From JAAZPT01 sp964544955 (GTDB lineage: Bacteria > Bacillota > Clostridia > Christensenellales > Aristaeellaceae): a stretch of DNA of 64,000 nucleotides. Below are positions 18,603-26,900 of this stretch, one piece after another. Position 1 is the stretch's first letter, and each line of letters starts with the position of its first letter. The notes beneath the pieces were generated by a model. It had not been told where the DNA came from, did not search any database, and was given only the letters and a program-made list of their open reading frames with translations. The stretch is from positions 186,001 through 250,000 of the forward strand of contig CAZJEB010000002.1 of assembly GCA_964544955.1 (NCBI GenBank). Reading direction: 5' to 3'. Made by a program: the position numbers and the translations under genes.

Positions 18603-19499
18603 ATGAGAGCTTTTATATTAACAGGAATGTCAGGCGCTGGTAAAACAATGGCAATTAGGTATATGGAGGACCTAGGTGTGTTATGCGTGGATAATTTACC
18701 GCCTATGATGATACCTAAGTTTTTAGAAGCATGTAGCAATATAGAGCTAAAAACACCAATGGTAGCCATATCTGTTGATATAAGAAGCGGCTCTTTGTTT
18801 GATGCAAAGGGAGTATCTACAATTATTGAGGAAGCCAAAATGCAAGGCTACTCAATAGATACAATATTTTTGGAAGCAAAAGATGAAACATTGCTTAATC
18901 GTTACAAGGAAACTAGGCGCGAACACCCTCTAAGCTCTAAAACAATAGGCATACCAGAGGCTATTAAAATGGAGCGCCAACAGGTAGGACCATTAAGGGA
19001 ATCTGCAAACTACCTTATAGATACTAGCGATATGAAGGCAAAACAATTACAAAAGCGTATAGGGGAAATAGTGCTTAGCGAAAAATCAGAAAACTTAGGC
19101 CTTATGGTTGAAGTTATATCCTTTGGTTTTAAGCGCGGAGTACCTCGGGAGTGCGACCTTGTTTTTGACGTTAGGTTTTTGCCAAACCCATTTTATATTC
19201 CTGTATTAGGTAGGCATACTGGCCTTGATGATGATGTAAGGGAATTTGTACTTGAAAATGATATTACTAAGGAATTTATGAAAAAATTTGAGGATATGAT
19301 AATGTTTTTAATTCCTCACTATATAAATGAAGGCAAAAATAGGCTAGTAGTTGGCATAGGTTGTACTGGTGGGGCTCATAGGAGTGTTGCCATTGCGGAA
19401 AATATAAACCAAATTTTATCGTCAAAGGGTTATTCAAGTGCAGTTGCCCATAGGGATTTAGACTTGGAACAGAGCCTTTGGAAAACAATGGAGGGGTAA
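18603..19499 (+). CDS. rapZ: RapZ/YvcJ family nucleotide-binding regulator
   Basis: 298 residues. The N-terminal P-loop GMSGAGKT (8-15) and VDNLPP motif mark the nucleotide-binding half; the C-terminal half has the conserved GCTGGAHRSVAIAE. In E. coli RapZ controls glucosamine-6-phosphate synthase through small RNAs; in Bacillus YvcJ hydrolyses GTP and affects competence. The role here is unknown but the link to murB and amino-sugar supply is suggestive. Starts 10 bp after murB with a GGAGAG ribosome site, and its stop abuts the whiA start. Confidence 0.93.
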   Translation: MRAFILTGMSGAGKTMAIRYMEDLGVLCVDNLPPMMIPKFLEACSNIELKTPMVAISVDIRSGSLFDAKGVSTIIEEAKMQGYSIDTIFLEAKDETLLNRYKETRREHPLSSKTIGIPEAIKMERQQVGPLRESANYLIDTSDMKAKQLQKRIGEIVLSEKSENLGLMVEVISFGFKRGVPRECDLVFDVRFLPNPFYIPVLGRHTGLDDDVREFVLENDITKEFMKKFEDMIMFLIPHYINEGKNRLVVGIGCTGGAHRSVAIAENINQILSSKGYSSAVAHRDLDLEQSLWKTMEG

Positions 19500-20432
19500 A
19501 TGTCCTTTTCTTCAGATGCAAAAATTGAGCTTGCAACGCAGGATATTGATAAGGATTGTTGTGCTTTAAGCGAACTATCCGCCCTTGTTCATACTTCTGG
19601 AACCCTTTCAATAAAGGGTAAAGGGGCTTTTGCAATAATATTAAAATTTGAGCAAGCTCCTATTGCAAGGCGAACATTTAGCCTTGTTAGAAAAATATAT
19701 AAAGTATCACCACAACTAAAACGAATAAAACACCCTCGTTTTGGCGGTAAACACCAATATACAATCACAATAGATAATAAAGCTGCTATGTCCTTATTGC
19801 AAATGCTTAATATGCTTGAACAAACCGACAATGCCTTTAAAATTATTGCTACATCACCAAGGTTTACACCAACAAAAACTTGTTGCAAACGTGCCTTTTT
19901 AAAAGGCGTATTCTTAGGTGCAGGGTCATTGCAAAACCCTACTAAGGGTTACCATTTAGAACTTGTATTACAAAGTGAAAAACTTGCTAAGCAAATATTA
20001 AGAATTGCAAATAGCGTAAGTTTTGATTTTAAACAAATTTTAAGGCGCAATAAACACGTGCTTTATATTAAAAGGAACGAGGAAATATCAGATTTTTTAG
20101 CTTTTATTGGCGCAAACCAAGCTGTTATGGATCTTGAGGAAACCATTATAACAAAGCAAATATTTAATAAAGTAAACCGTGCAATGAACTGTGATAACTC
20201 CAATATAAATAAACAGATGGAAGCTTCCGATAAACATATAGCGGATATAAACCTTTTACAAAGTAAAGGTGTGCAGCTTTCTAAAAACTTGCAGGAAGTA
20301 GCAAAACTTAGGCTAAAAAACCCACACGCAAGCCTAGAAGAACTTGGCGAAAAAATGAAGCCGCCTTTAAGCAAAAGTGGCATAAATTATAGGTTAAAAA
20401 AAATTAGTGAACTGGCAGATAAGTATAGGTAG
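19500..20432 (+). CDS. whiA: WhiA family DNA-binding protein
   Basis: 310 residues: an N-terminal LAGLIDADG-like region with degenerate endonuclease motifs (GVFLGAGSL near 138-146) and a C-terminal helix-turn-helix (about 255-300, LEELGEKMKPPLSKSGINYRL). WhiA controls sporulation in Streptomyces and chromosome segregation/division in Bacillus. ATG directly follows the rapZ stop with GGAGGGG upstream. In Bacillus yvcK (glmR) lies between these two genes; here it is missing and the genes abut. Confidence 0.93.
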   Translation: MSFSSDAKIELATQDIDKDCCALSELSALVHTSGTLSIKGKGAFAIILKFEQAPIARRTFSLVRKIYKVSPQLKRIKHPRFGGKHQYTITIDNKAAMSLLQMLNMLEQTDNAFKIIATSPRFTPTKTCCKRAFLKGVFLGAGSLQNPTKGYHLELVLQSEKLAKQILRIANSVSFDFKQILRRNKHVLYIKRNEEISDFLAFIGANQAVMDLEETIITKQIFNKVNRAMNCDNSNINKQMEASDKHIADINLLQSKGVQLSKNLQEVAKLRLKNPHASLEELGEKMKPPLSKSGINYRLKKISELADKYR

Positions 20433-20441
20433 GGTGAAAGT

Positions 20442-20696
20442 ATGATAAAAAAGGAAATTATAATACCTGCTGGCAATCAGGCAAGCCGAGATCTTTTTTC
20501 AAAACTTACTGAAATTACACGAAAGTGTGAATCCCGCATGCTAATTGAAATGGGGGATAAAACCATAAATGCAAAAAGCATGTTGGGCTTATTTGCCCTT
20601 GTGCCAAGAAGCTCAAATCAAAAAACTTTTATTATTATTGATGGTGATGATGAAGAAGAAGCACTAAATAAAATAAAAGAATATATAGCAATATAA
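20442..20696 (+). CDS. crh: Crh-like HPr paralogue (active-site His replaced by Gln)
   Basis: 84 residues with the HPr fold pattern. The phosphotransfer histidine region GxHARPA reads GNQASRD, so His15 is Gln (Q13 here) and the neighbouring Arg is Ser: it cannot act in sugar phosphotransfer. The regulatory serine is kept in NAKSMLGL (S46). This is the signature of Crh, a CcpA co-effector phosphorylated by HPr kinase, and the position after whiA matches Bacillus. Sequence identity to HPr is modest, so a further diverged role is possible. Starts 10 bp after whiA; a terminator follows the stop directly. Confidence 0.85.
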   Translation: MIKKEIIIPAGNQASRDLFSKLTEITRKCESRMLIEMGDKTINAKSMLGLFALVPRSSNQKTFIIIDGDDEEEALNKIKEYIAI

Positions 20697-20721
20697 AAAG
20701 CTCTAATATTAGAGCTTTTTT
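20695..20721. terminator. bidirectional terminator between crh and the deacylase gene
   Basis: A near-perfect palindrome, AAAAAG + CTCTAATATTAGAG + CTTTTTT, starts in the crh stop codon and ends 2 bp before the stop of the convergent gene. A and T tracts on both sides suit termination in both directions. Confidence 0.9.
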
Positions 20722-20722
20722 A

Positions 20723-21202
20723 TTATTTATTTATTTCACATAACTTAAAATTTATTATCTTTGATAATTCGCTTAAGCTAGTTTTAACTTGTATTCCAAT
20801 TTTGCCGCCATTAAACATAATTTCATCATAAGCCTTTGCACTAGCATCTATTGTGGTTTTAAAGGCTTTTTTCATACCTATAGGTGAACAACCACCGTGT
20901 ATATAACCAGTTAATGCTAATAAATCCTTTGATTTTACCATGCTAATGTTTTTTTCATCAACAGCCTTTGCAGCCTTTTTTAAGTCTAACTCCTTACATA
21001 CTGGTACTAAAAACACATAGTAGTTATTAGATTTTCCAACAGTAACCAAAGTTTTAAATACCATATTTGGGTCTTGTTCCAAATAATTGGCAACATCTAC
21101 ACCACTTATACAGCCGGATTCAGTATAGTCAAAACTAGTATAATTTATCTTCTTTTGGTCCAACATTCTCATGGCGTTGGTTTTATCTTCATCTCTTCTC
21201 AT
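20723..21202 (-). CDS. ybaK: Cys-tRNA(Pro) deacylase, YbaK/EbsC family
   Basis: 159 residues of the YbaK fold. It hydrolyses Cys wrongly attached to tRNA-Pro and so clears mischarging by prolyl-tRNA synthetase. The catalytic lysine is in VFKTLV; GGCSPIGMKK is the conserved loop near 103-112, and NGGKIGIQV closes the domain. Its start lies 14 bp inside the 3' end of the radical SAM gene, so the two are coupled. Confidence 0.9.
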   Translation of the reverse strand: MRRDEDKTNAMRMLDQKKINYTSFDYTESGCISGVDVANYLEQDPNMVFKTLVTVGKSNNYYVFLVPVCKELDLKKAAKAVDEKNISMVKSKDLLALTGYIHGGCSPIGMKKAFKTTIDASAKAYDEIMFNGGKIGIQVKTSLSELSKIINFKLCEINK

Positions 21203-22910
21203 TTGTATCCTCTAATTGTGCCAAATCTAAATAGTTTAATTTATAATCCGCCTTTTTGTTATTATCATAATCTACATACACGGCCTTATTTGTGCTATAT
21301 AACAAGCCAACAAAGCGTTTTATGTTCGGTTTTTTGGCAGTTAATACATCTTGCTCCAGCATAAGTTTTACCTTTTTAAGCCTTTTATCAGCAACCATAA
21401 GTGATTTTGGTATTTTGCCTGAAGGGTTTGTGCTAATTCTATCTATAAGCATATTATCCCTCAGCATAAAGGGGTCTATACTCTTTAAATTCTTCAAGCA
21501 TAGCATAAGTTTATCTGTATAATCATCAAGGCTTATACCGTGGCATGGGTAAAGCTGCTTGCCTATATATAACATAAAGTCAAAAGGGCTAAGCCCACTT
21601 GCTTCAATAGCATAATCCAATGTTTTTTTAAAACGGCCACTATTGTAAAGCCTCTCGTTACTATCTTCAATGGCTTTTAACAATTCAATATCATTAGGGC
21701 TTAACCAAGTAGTGCTTGTTACTTCATAGGGTGCATTTTTTGAGTAATTTGCAGGGTACTTATCTGGGAAATCTGCCATAGGGGTACCGTATAGCACTTT
21801 TAAAAAACCTAATTGTAGCATTTGAGCTTTAAGGCTATAAGCTATATTAAAGCTTTCCCTAAAGCTTTCTAAACCCTCAAAGGGTAAGCCTGCAATAAGG
21901 TCAATATGTATATGCATATTATTAAAAGCAGTAAGCTTTAATATATTTTCAATAAGCTTTTTGCAATCGGTTTTTCTATTTATTGCTTCTAATGTTTTCT
22001 CGTTAAAACTTTGCATACCAATTTCAAGCTGTACAAGGCCTTTGGGTAATGAGCCTAAAAGGGCTATGCTTTCATTATCAAGTATATCCCCAGCTATTTC
22101 AAAATGGAAACATACTCCCTTTGGTATATTATTCCCGTAGTTTTCTTTTATAAAATTAATAATATCCCCTGATCGCTTTTTGTTGGCATTAAATGTTCTA
22201 TCAACAAATTTTATTGTGGTGCTGCCACTATTAGCCAACGCTAATATTTCTTTTTTTGTTCTTTCAAAATCAAAATATCTAACACCGCCACAGCGACTGG
22301 ATAGGCAAAAGGCACAACTATATGGGCAACCTCTTGAGGCTTCAATATAGCTAATTCTACCCTTTAACATTTCAAAATATTCTTTACAGTAAGGGCTTGG
22401 AGGCTCATCGTGGCTTATATGGGAAGGCGCAATGCATAAACCATTATTTAGGCGCATAGATACACCATCTATACTTAATGGCTCAACTTTGTCGTTGGTA
22501 TAAAGTTTTTCAAGCAACTTTGCTATTGGATATTCACCTTCGCCAGATATTATATAATCCACACAGGGCATGGATTCAAATACAGCCTCAATGTTGTAAG
22601 ATACTTCTGGGCCACCAAGCACTATTGTTGCATTAGGTAACTTTTCCTTTAGTAAGGGTAAAAGCTTTTTTATTGTTGCTATATTCCAAATATAACAACT
22701 AAAACAAAGTATGCTATATGGCTTAGAGCATATTTCCTTTACTATAAAGCTTATATCATTATTTATAGTATATTCCTCTACTGTGCAATCCATAACCAAC
22801 TTGCTATACTTTTTAGTACCGGCAAGTAAGCACCATACTGCCAAAGAAGAATGTACATATTTTGAGTTTATGCTACATAAAAGTATTTTATTGTTATTCA
22901 TAATTCCCAC
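21189..22910 (-). CDS. B12-binding-domain radical SAM protein (DUF4080 type)
   Basis: 573 residues from GTG 22910; ATG at 22901 is an alternative start. The N-terminal Rossmann B12-binding-like domain (about 8-135) has VLGGPEVSYN. The radical SAM core follows with the [4Fe-4S] motif CPYSCAFC (195-202). The C-terminal extension matches what is usually called DUF4080. Members resemble anaerobic methyltransferases or cyclases, but I cannot name the substrate. Lies 43 bp downstream of gpmI with a hairpin between, so it may be expressed by readthrough. Confidence 0.85.
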   Translation of the reverse strand: MGIMNNNKILLCSINSKYVHSSLAVWCLLAGTKKYSKLVMDCTVEEYTINNDISFIVKEICSKPYSILCFSCYIWNIATIKKLLPLLKEKLPNATIVLGGPEVSYNIEAVFESMPCVDYIISGEGEYPIAKLLEKLYTNDKVEPLSIDGVSMRLNNGLCIAPSHISHDEPPSPYCKEYFEMLKGRISYIEASRGCPYSCAFCLSSRCGGVRYFDFERTKKEILALANSGSTTIKFVDRTFNANKKRSGDIINFIKENYGNNIPKGVCFHFEIAGDILDNESIALLGSLPKGLVQLEIGMQSFNEKTLEAINRKTDCKKLIENILKLTAFNNMHIHIDLIAGLPFEGLESFRESFNIAYSLKAQMLQLGFLKVLYGTPMADFPDKYPANYSKNAPYEVTSTTWLSPNDIELLKAIEDSNERLYNSGRFKKTLDYAIEASGLSPFDFMLYIGKQLYPCHGISLDDYTDKLMLCLKNLKSIDPFMLRDNMLIDRISTNPSGKIPKSLMVADKRLKKVKLMLEQDVLTAKKPNIKRFVGLLYSTNKAVYVDYDNNKKADYKLNYLDLAQLEDTNEKR

Positions 22911-22917
22911 ATATTAA

Positions 22918-22943
22918 TAAAACAGGCCTAAGCCTGGTTTATT
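22918..22943 (-). terminator. hairpin downstream of gpmI
   Basis: A CAGGC/GCCTG stem (22923-22927 / 22932-22936) with a 4-nt loop and A/T-rich extensions. On the minus strand it is followed by TTTTATTAA, fitting a weak terminator after gpmI. Confidence 0.6.
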
Positions 22944-22953
22944 AATTATATTG

Positions 22954-24501
22954 TTAGTTTTTCTTTATTAATAGTGATTCGCCAGTCATTTCCGCAGGTT
23001 TTTCCATGCCCATTACTTCAATTAGTGTTGGTATAATGTCTGATAATTTACCACCATTTTTTAATGTGTAGTTTTTATCATAGTTTACTAATATAAATGG
23101 AACTTTATTTGTTGTGTGTGCTGTGAAAGGCTTGCCAGTTTCGTAATCTATAAGTTGCTCTGCATTACCATGGTCTGCACATATAAATAATACGGCATTT
23201 TCTTCCAATATAGCTTCGTAAACCTTGCCAACACATTTATCAATAGCTTCTATAGCTTTAACTGCTGCGGGTAATATACCTGTGTGGCCAACCATATCTG
23301 GGTTTGCTAAGTTTGTAATTATAACATCATATTTTCCAGAATGTATTGCTTTAACAACGTTATCACAAACTTCAAATACGCTCATTTCAGGCTTTAGGTC
23401 GTATGTAGCAACATCTTTAGGTGAGTTTACTAAAAACCTTTCCTCGCCCTCATAAGGTTTTTCAACGCCACCGTTAAAGAAGAATGTTACATGGGCATAT
23501 TTTTCAGTTTCTGCTATCCTTGCTTGTGTCATTCCCTTTGAGGATAACCATTCACCAAATGTGTTGTTTATGCTTTGTTTGTCAAAAGCAACTAATTTAT
23601 TAGGTATTTGAGGGTCGTAGTCTGTAAAGCAAACATAGCACAAATCAAGCTTTTTGCCCCTATCAAAGCCATCAAATACATCATTGCAGAATGCACGGGT
23701 AATTTCCCTTGCTCTATCAGGCCTAAAGTTAATAAATATAATGCTATCGCCATCTTTTATGCTGGTAACAGGTATGTTGTGCTTACCAACAGCGAAGGGG
23801 TAAACAAACTCATCTGTTTTACCACTATCATAACTTGCTTGTATACCTTCTGTGGCACTTTCAAAAAAATGGCCTGATGGTTTTGTTAAGTTATCATAGG
23901 CGATTTTAACACGGTCATAGTTGTTATCCCTATCCATAGCAAAATATCTGCCAGCTACGCTTGCAACTTTACCTATGCCAAGCTCTGCCATTTTAGCTTC
24001 AACTTGTGCAACATAACCTTTGCCAGATGTTGGCGGGGTATCCCTACCATCTAAAAAGCAATGTACATATACCTTGCTTAAGCCGTGTTGCTTTGCTAAT
24101 TCAAGCACTCCGTAAAGATGCTCTGTATGGCTGTGTACGCCACCATCAGATATTAAACCATATATGTGTAGTGAAGAATTGTTCTTTTTGCAGTTTTCTA
24201 TTGCAGCTAAAAGGGCTTTGTTTTCAAAAAACACACCATCTTCAATGTCTTTAGAAATTTTTGTTAAATCTTGGTAAATTATTCTACCGGCACCCATGTT
24301 TAAGTGACCAACTTCACTATTGCCCATTTGACCTTTTGGTAAACCAACATATTTTTCGCTGGCATTGCCCTCAACAAAGGGGTATTGGGTCATAAGCTTA
24401 TCCATAACTGGTGTGCTTGCAAGCTTTATTGCATTGCCTTCTATTTTATCATTTAGGCCATAACCGTCTAAAATCATTAATACAACTGGTGTTTTTTTCA
24501 T
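22954..24501 (-). CDS. gpmI: 2,3-bisphosphoglycerate-independent phosphoglycerate mutase
   Basis: Interconverts 3- and 2-phosphoglycerate in glycolysis using two Mn2+ ions. 515 residues, alkaline-phosphatase fold. MILDGYG carries the first metal ligand, the phosphorylated serine is in GNSEVGH (S62), and HSHTEH, FLDGRDTPP, INFRPDRARE and CADHGNAE carry the rest of the substrate and metal sites. It has its own promoter (24547-24575) and is the first gene of a minus-strand run with the radical SAM and deacylase genes. Confidence 0.97.
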   Translation of the reverse strand: MKKTPVVLMILDGYGLNDKIEGNAIKLASTPVMDKLMTQYPFVEGNASEKYVGLPKGQMGNSEVGHLNMGAGRIIYQDLTKISKDIEDGVFFENKALLAAIENCKKNNSSLHIYGLISDGGVHSHTEHLYGVLELAKQHGLSKVYVHCFLDGRDTPPTSGKGYVAQVEAKMAELGIGKVASVAGRYFAMDRDNNYDRVKIAYDNLTKPSGHFFESATEGIQASYDSGKTDEFVYPFAVGKHNIPVTSIKDGDSIIFINFRPDRAREITRAFCNDVFDGFDRGKKLDLCYVCFTDYDPQIPNKLVAFDKQSINNTFGEWLSSKGMTQARIAETEKYAHVTFFFNGGVEKPYEGEERFLVNSPKDVATYDLKPEMSVFEVCDNVVKAIHSGKYDVIITNLANPDMVGHTGILPAAVKAIEAIDKCVGKVYEAILEENAVLFICADHGNAEQLIDYETGKPFTAHTTNKVPFILVNYDKNYTLKNGGKLSDIIPTLIEVMGMEKPAEMTGESLLIKKN

Positions 24502-24546
24502 AATATGCCTTTCTATAAGTACATTAGTTCATTAATCAACCATTAA

Positions 24547-24575
24547 ATTTTATCATATAGGCATAAACAAATCAA
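24547..24575 (-). promoter_or_regulatory. sigma-A-type promoter of gpmI
   Basis: On the minus strand TTGATT (24575-24570), a 17-bp spacer and TAAAAT (24552-24547) with an extended -10 TGA just before it. The gpmI start is 46 bp downstream. Confidence 0.75.
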
Positions 24576-24623
24576 GTTGAAGTGGCATATATTTAGGTCT
24601 TGTTATATCAATAAAATGTTGTT

Positions 24624-25619
24624 TTACTTATAACTGTAAGCAACAACAATGCCACCAACATTGTCAAAGGATGCTTGGTAATCTATAGCATTATTAGGTG
24701 AATATATTTTAATATTGCTATCTTCTGAATCAAACCTAAATATTTCATAAAGCATTTCGTTATCTTTGTATATCATTAAATGTGGATTATTCTTTAAAAA
24801 GGAAATATATTCTTCTAGTGATAAATCAAATATTTTCATTGCAAGGGCATGGGCTTTACCAACGTAGCGGTATATGCTTAGTTGCATTGTATTGCCTGTA
24901 ATAACGCTTTTATCTGTTGTGGTTTCAAGAGGATAGCCATTCGTTGGAAATCGGAACACAATGCCATATTTATAGCAATTTTGTGCAAACCATTTTCCTT
25001 GAGGTGACTCATTAAAAAATATAGGTGGGTCAATGATTTTTTCAATATCAATTCGGAAAGAAAGCCCTGTTTGATATTCGCTTGTGCCAGGGATGTTAGT
25101 GCGCTTTTGCGTTTCAAGTAACAAACTGTATTCTTTAAAATCTTCGCTTAAATTAGTTTTCATTTTCAAAAATAACTCAGTTTGTTTATCATAACTTCGG
25201 AAGGTTTCCATCACCATATAGCCTTCGTTTCCTGCATCTAAAGCAGCGCGTAGGGCTTCTTCAAGTGCGCTGTAAGCCTTGGGAAAAAGGCGTTGATTAT
25301 CATCAAAGCATAAAATTGCACCATTGCTTTGCTTATTAATGTTTACTAAAGCTTGTAAAGTATTATCCTCAAAGTTTTCGGGTTGGGGATAAACTTTGTT
25401 AACTAATAACAAACCACTAGTTAATAGCTCTTCATTGCTTATTTCAATTTCCTTGCCTTCTTTTGGCAAGCTTATGTTATTGTCATACTCAACTGTATAG
25501 TCGCTTTTATCAATTGCCATGCTAATGCTTTTAACATCTGCTTGTGCTACTGAGAAAATAAGTGAAATTAACAAAAGCAAGCAAAAACAAGTATCCCTAA
25601 ATAAATATTTTTTAATCAT
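24624..25619 (-). CDS. secreted VanY-fold protein lacking all catalytic residues
   Basis: 331 residues from ATG 25619 (GAGGTG just upstream; further-upstream ATGs would only lengthen the leader). Signal peptide, then a VanY/D,D-carboxypeptidase fold recognisable from FRSYDKQTELF (140-150), PGTSEYQTGL (177-186), GKWFAQNCYKYGIVFRFP and YRYVGKAHA. In active enzymes SEHQTGLxxD, and E and H of EPWH, bind zinc and catalyse. Here H is Tyr (Y182), D is Arg (R189), and EPWH reads QLSI (Q246, I249). All four are lost, so it should not be a peptidase. A C-terminal extension of about 60 residues follows. It may bind peptidoglycan stems or act as a sensor. Confidence 0.8.
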   Translation of the reverse strand: MIKKYLFRDTCFCLLLLISLIFSVAQADVKSISMAIDKSDYTVEYDNNISLPKEGKEIEISNEELLTSGLLLVNKVYPQPENFEDNTLQALVNINKQSNGAILCFDDNQRLFPKAYSALEEALRAALDAGNEGYMVMETFRSYDKQTELFLKMKTNLSEDFKEYSLLLETQKRTNIPGTSEYQTGLSFRIDIEKIIDPPIFFNESPQGKWFAQNCYKYGIVFRFPTNGYPLETTTDKSVITGNTMQLSIYRYVGKAHALAMKIFDLSLEEYISFLKNNPHLMIYKDNEMLYEIFRFDSEDSNIKIYSPNNAIDYQASFDNVGGIVVAYSYK

Positions 25620-25682
25620 AACACACCTCAATTTTAATTGTTTATTTAGTAAAAGTAACATCAATGTTAATTTAAAAATAGA

Positions 25683-25719
25683 GGTTACTTTAAATAACTA
25701 TTTGGTTACTCATTGTCAA
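25683..25719 (-). promoter_or_regulatory. promoter with 21-bp-spaced direct repeats, VanY-like gene
   Basis: On the minus strand TTGACA (25719-25714), a 17-bp spacer and a weak -10 TATTTA (25696-25691). AGTAACC occurs at 25710-25704 in the spacer and again at 25689-25683, exactly 21 bp apart on the same helix face. A third, inverted copy (AGTAAC on the plus strand, 25654-25659) sits in the leader within AGTAACATCAATGTTA. The layout resembles a response-regulator binding site. Confidence 0.5.
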
Positions 25720-25737
25720 GTTCTACAGCATTTGCTT

Positions 25738-25893
25738 TTATACATCCATTAAATATCTTAATGTTGAGTTATTATCTGTATAGCCTTTTACATACACCTT
25801 ATACATTTTAGTTAAAGCATAATAATCGCAATCATAAACAAAAATCGGTCTAGAGGGTATACAAGCTAGCAGGAATAGTCTTTTATGAAATAT
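25738..25893 (-). pseudogene. possible decayed gene remnant
   Basis: Inside the roughly 570-bp gap between the VanY-like gene and mgtC, one minus-strand frame is open for 51 codons and ends at TAA 25740-25738. Its translation has protein-like composition (for example FVYDCDYYALTKMYKVYV). It has no start codon with a ribosome site; the frame is closed upstream by TGA. It may be the tail of a lost gene or chance. The rest of the gap (25894-26091) holds nothing I can identify. Confidence 0.2.
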
Positions 25894-26091
25894 TCAAAGC
25901 AAATACAACAACTACCAACAATGCGGTAATTTATTATTGTTCGTAATAAAACAATCAAATCATTTATTTTAATAATATATTTTTATATAAACATCATACC
26001 AGATTGACACATTAATAACAAGTTAAAAGCGTAACAAAGTTGTAACAATGTAAAAAGCATGGATTTCAATTCTTAAAATATTCAAATTATA

Positions 26092-26100
26092 TGTTATAAT
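26092..26100 (+). promoter_or_regulatory. extended -10 promoter of mgtC
   Basis: TGTTATAAT, an extended -10 (TGn plus TATAAT at 26095-26100), preceded by AAAATATTCA and no clear -35. It lies 91 bp before the chosen mgtC start. A near-identical arrangement precedes the wecC gene. Confidence 0.55.
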
Positions 26101-26191
26101 GTGCAAATCGTTGCATATAAGTGCTTATTATGTTTACAATTCCATAATAAAAATATATAATGTTGTTAAGGAATTAAATTTGGGGGTTAAT

Positions 26192-26890
26192 ATGGGGGAA
26201 GCTGTATTTTCTTACTTAAAAGAAGTCAACTTAGTATCAACAATACTTAGGCTTGTGCTTGCCATGGTTATGGGGGGCATACTTGGTTTAGAGCGTGATA
26301 AAAAGCGCCGACCCGCTGGCTTGCGTACATATATGATAGTTTGTATGGCATCGGCTTTGGTTATGATAACGGGCCAATACATAGTTGACACCTTTGGCGA
26401 GGGTGACCGTGTGCGCATGGGCGCTCAAGTAATAAGTGGTATAGGTTTCTTAGGTGCAGGTACAATTATTGTTACCCATAGGCAAGTAACGGGTTTAACA
26501 ACTGCTGCAGGCCTTTGGGCTGCTGCTTGTATAGGCCTTGCCTTTGGCGGTGGCTTTTATACGGGTGGTATAATTGCAGGTATACTTGTATTTTTAGCTA
26601 TGACTGTTATGCAACAGTTAGCCATAAAAACTCAAAAAAACTCAAAGAGTATGATATTTTTTATAGAAGTAAAAAGTATGTCAGCTTTAAGTGGAATTAT
26701 GAGATACTTGCGTGAATTAGGTGTTAAAATACATAATATAGAAATTAGTGAACAAGGCTATAGCAAGGATGGAAGCATTGGCGCATATATGTGGATAGAG
26801 AGCAATATTAACTTTAACCATGATGAGTTTATTGAGAATGTAAGCACAGTTAAAGGCGTTAAATTTATTGAAGAACTTGAACTAAGCTAA
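26192..26890 (+). CDS. mgtC: MgtC/SapB family membrane protein
   Basis: 232 residues. Four to five N-terminal membrane spans carry the family signature GGILGLERDKKRRPAGLRT (near 29-47) and GAGTIIV. The C-terminal cytoplasmic part (about 150-232) looks ACT-like. MgtC proteins are linked to Mg2+ limitation and envelope/ATPase control rather than transport. ATG 26192 has TGGGGG 5 bp upstream; TTG 26180 with AAGGA is an alternative, and the ATG at 26099 overlaps the promoter so is rejected. No Mg2+ riboswitch fits in the short leader. The U32 gene follows 10 bp later. Confidence 0.88.
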   Translation: MGEAVFSYLKEVNLVSTILRLVLAMVMGGILGLERDKKRRPAGLRTYMIVCMASALVMITGQYIVDTFGEGDRVRMGAQVISGIGFLGAGTIIVTHRQVTGLTTAAGLWAAACIGLAFGGGFYTGGIIAGILVFLAMTVMQQLAIKTQKNSKSMIFFIEVKSMSALSGIMRYLRELGVKIHNIEISEQGYSKDGSIGAYMWIESNINFNHDEFIENVSTVKGVKFIEELELS

Positions 26891-26900
26891 AGGAGCTTAT

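Noticed and set aside
25879..25926. Short plus-strand peptide frame starting MKYSKQIQQ
   Set aside because: Only 14 codons, weak ribosome site, no context.
26100..26191. Mg2+ (M-box) riboswitch before mgtC
   Set aside because: The leader is about 90 nt, shorter than an M-box, with no recognisable conserved elements.
26099..26191. ATG 26099 as the mgtC start
   Set aside because: It overlaps the -10 element and has no ribosome site.
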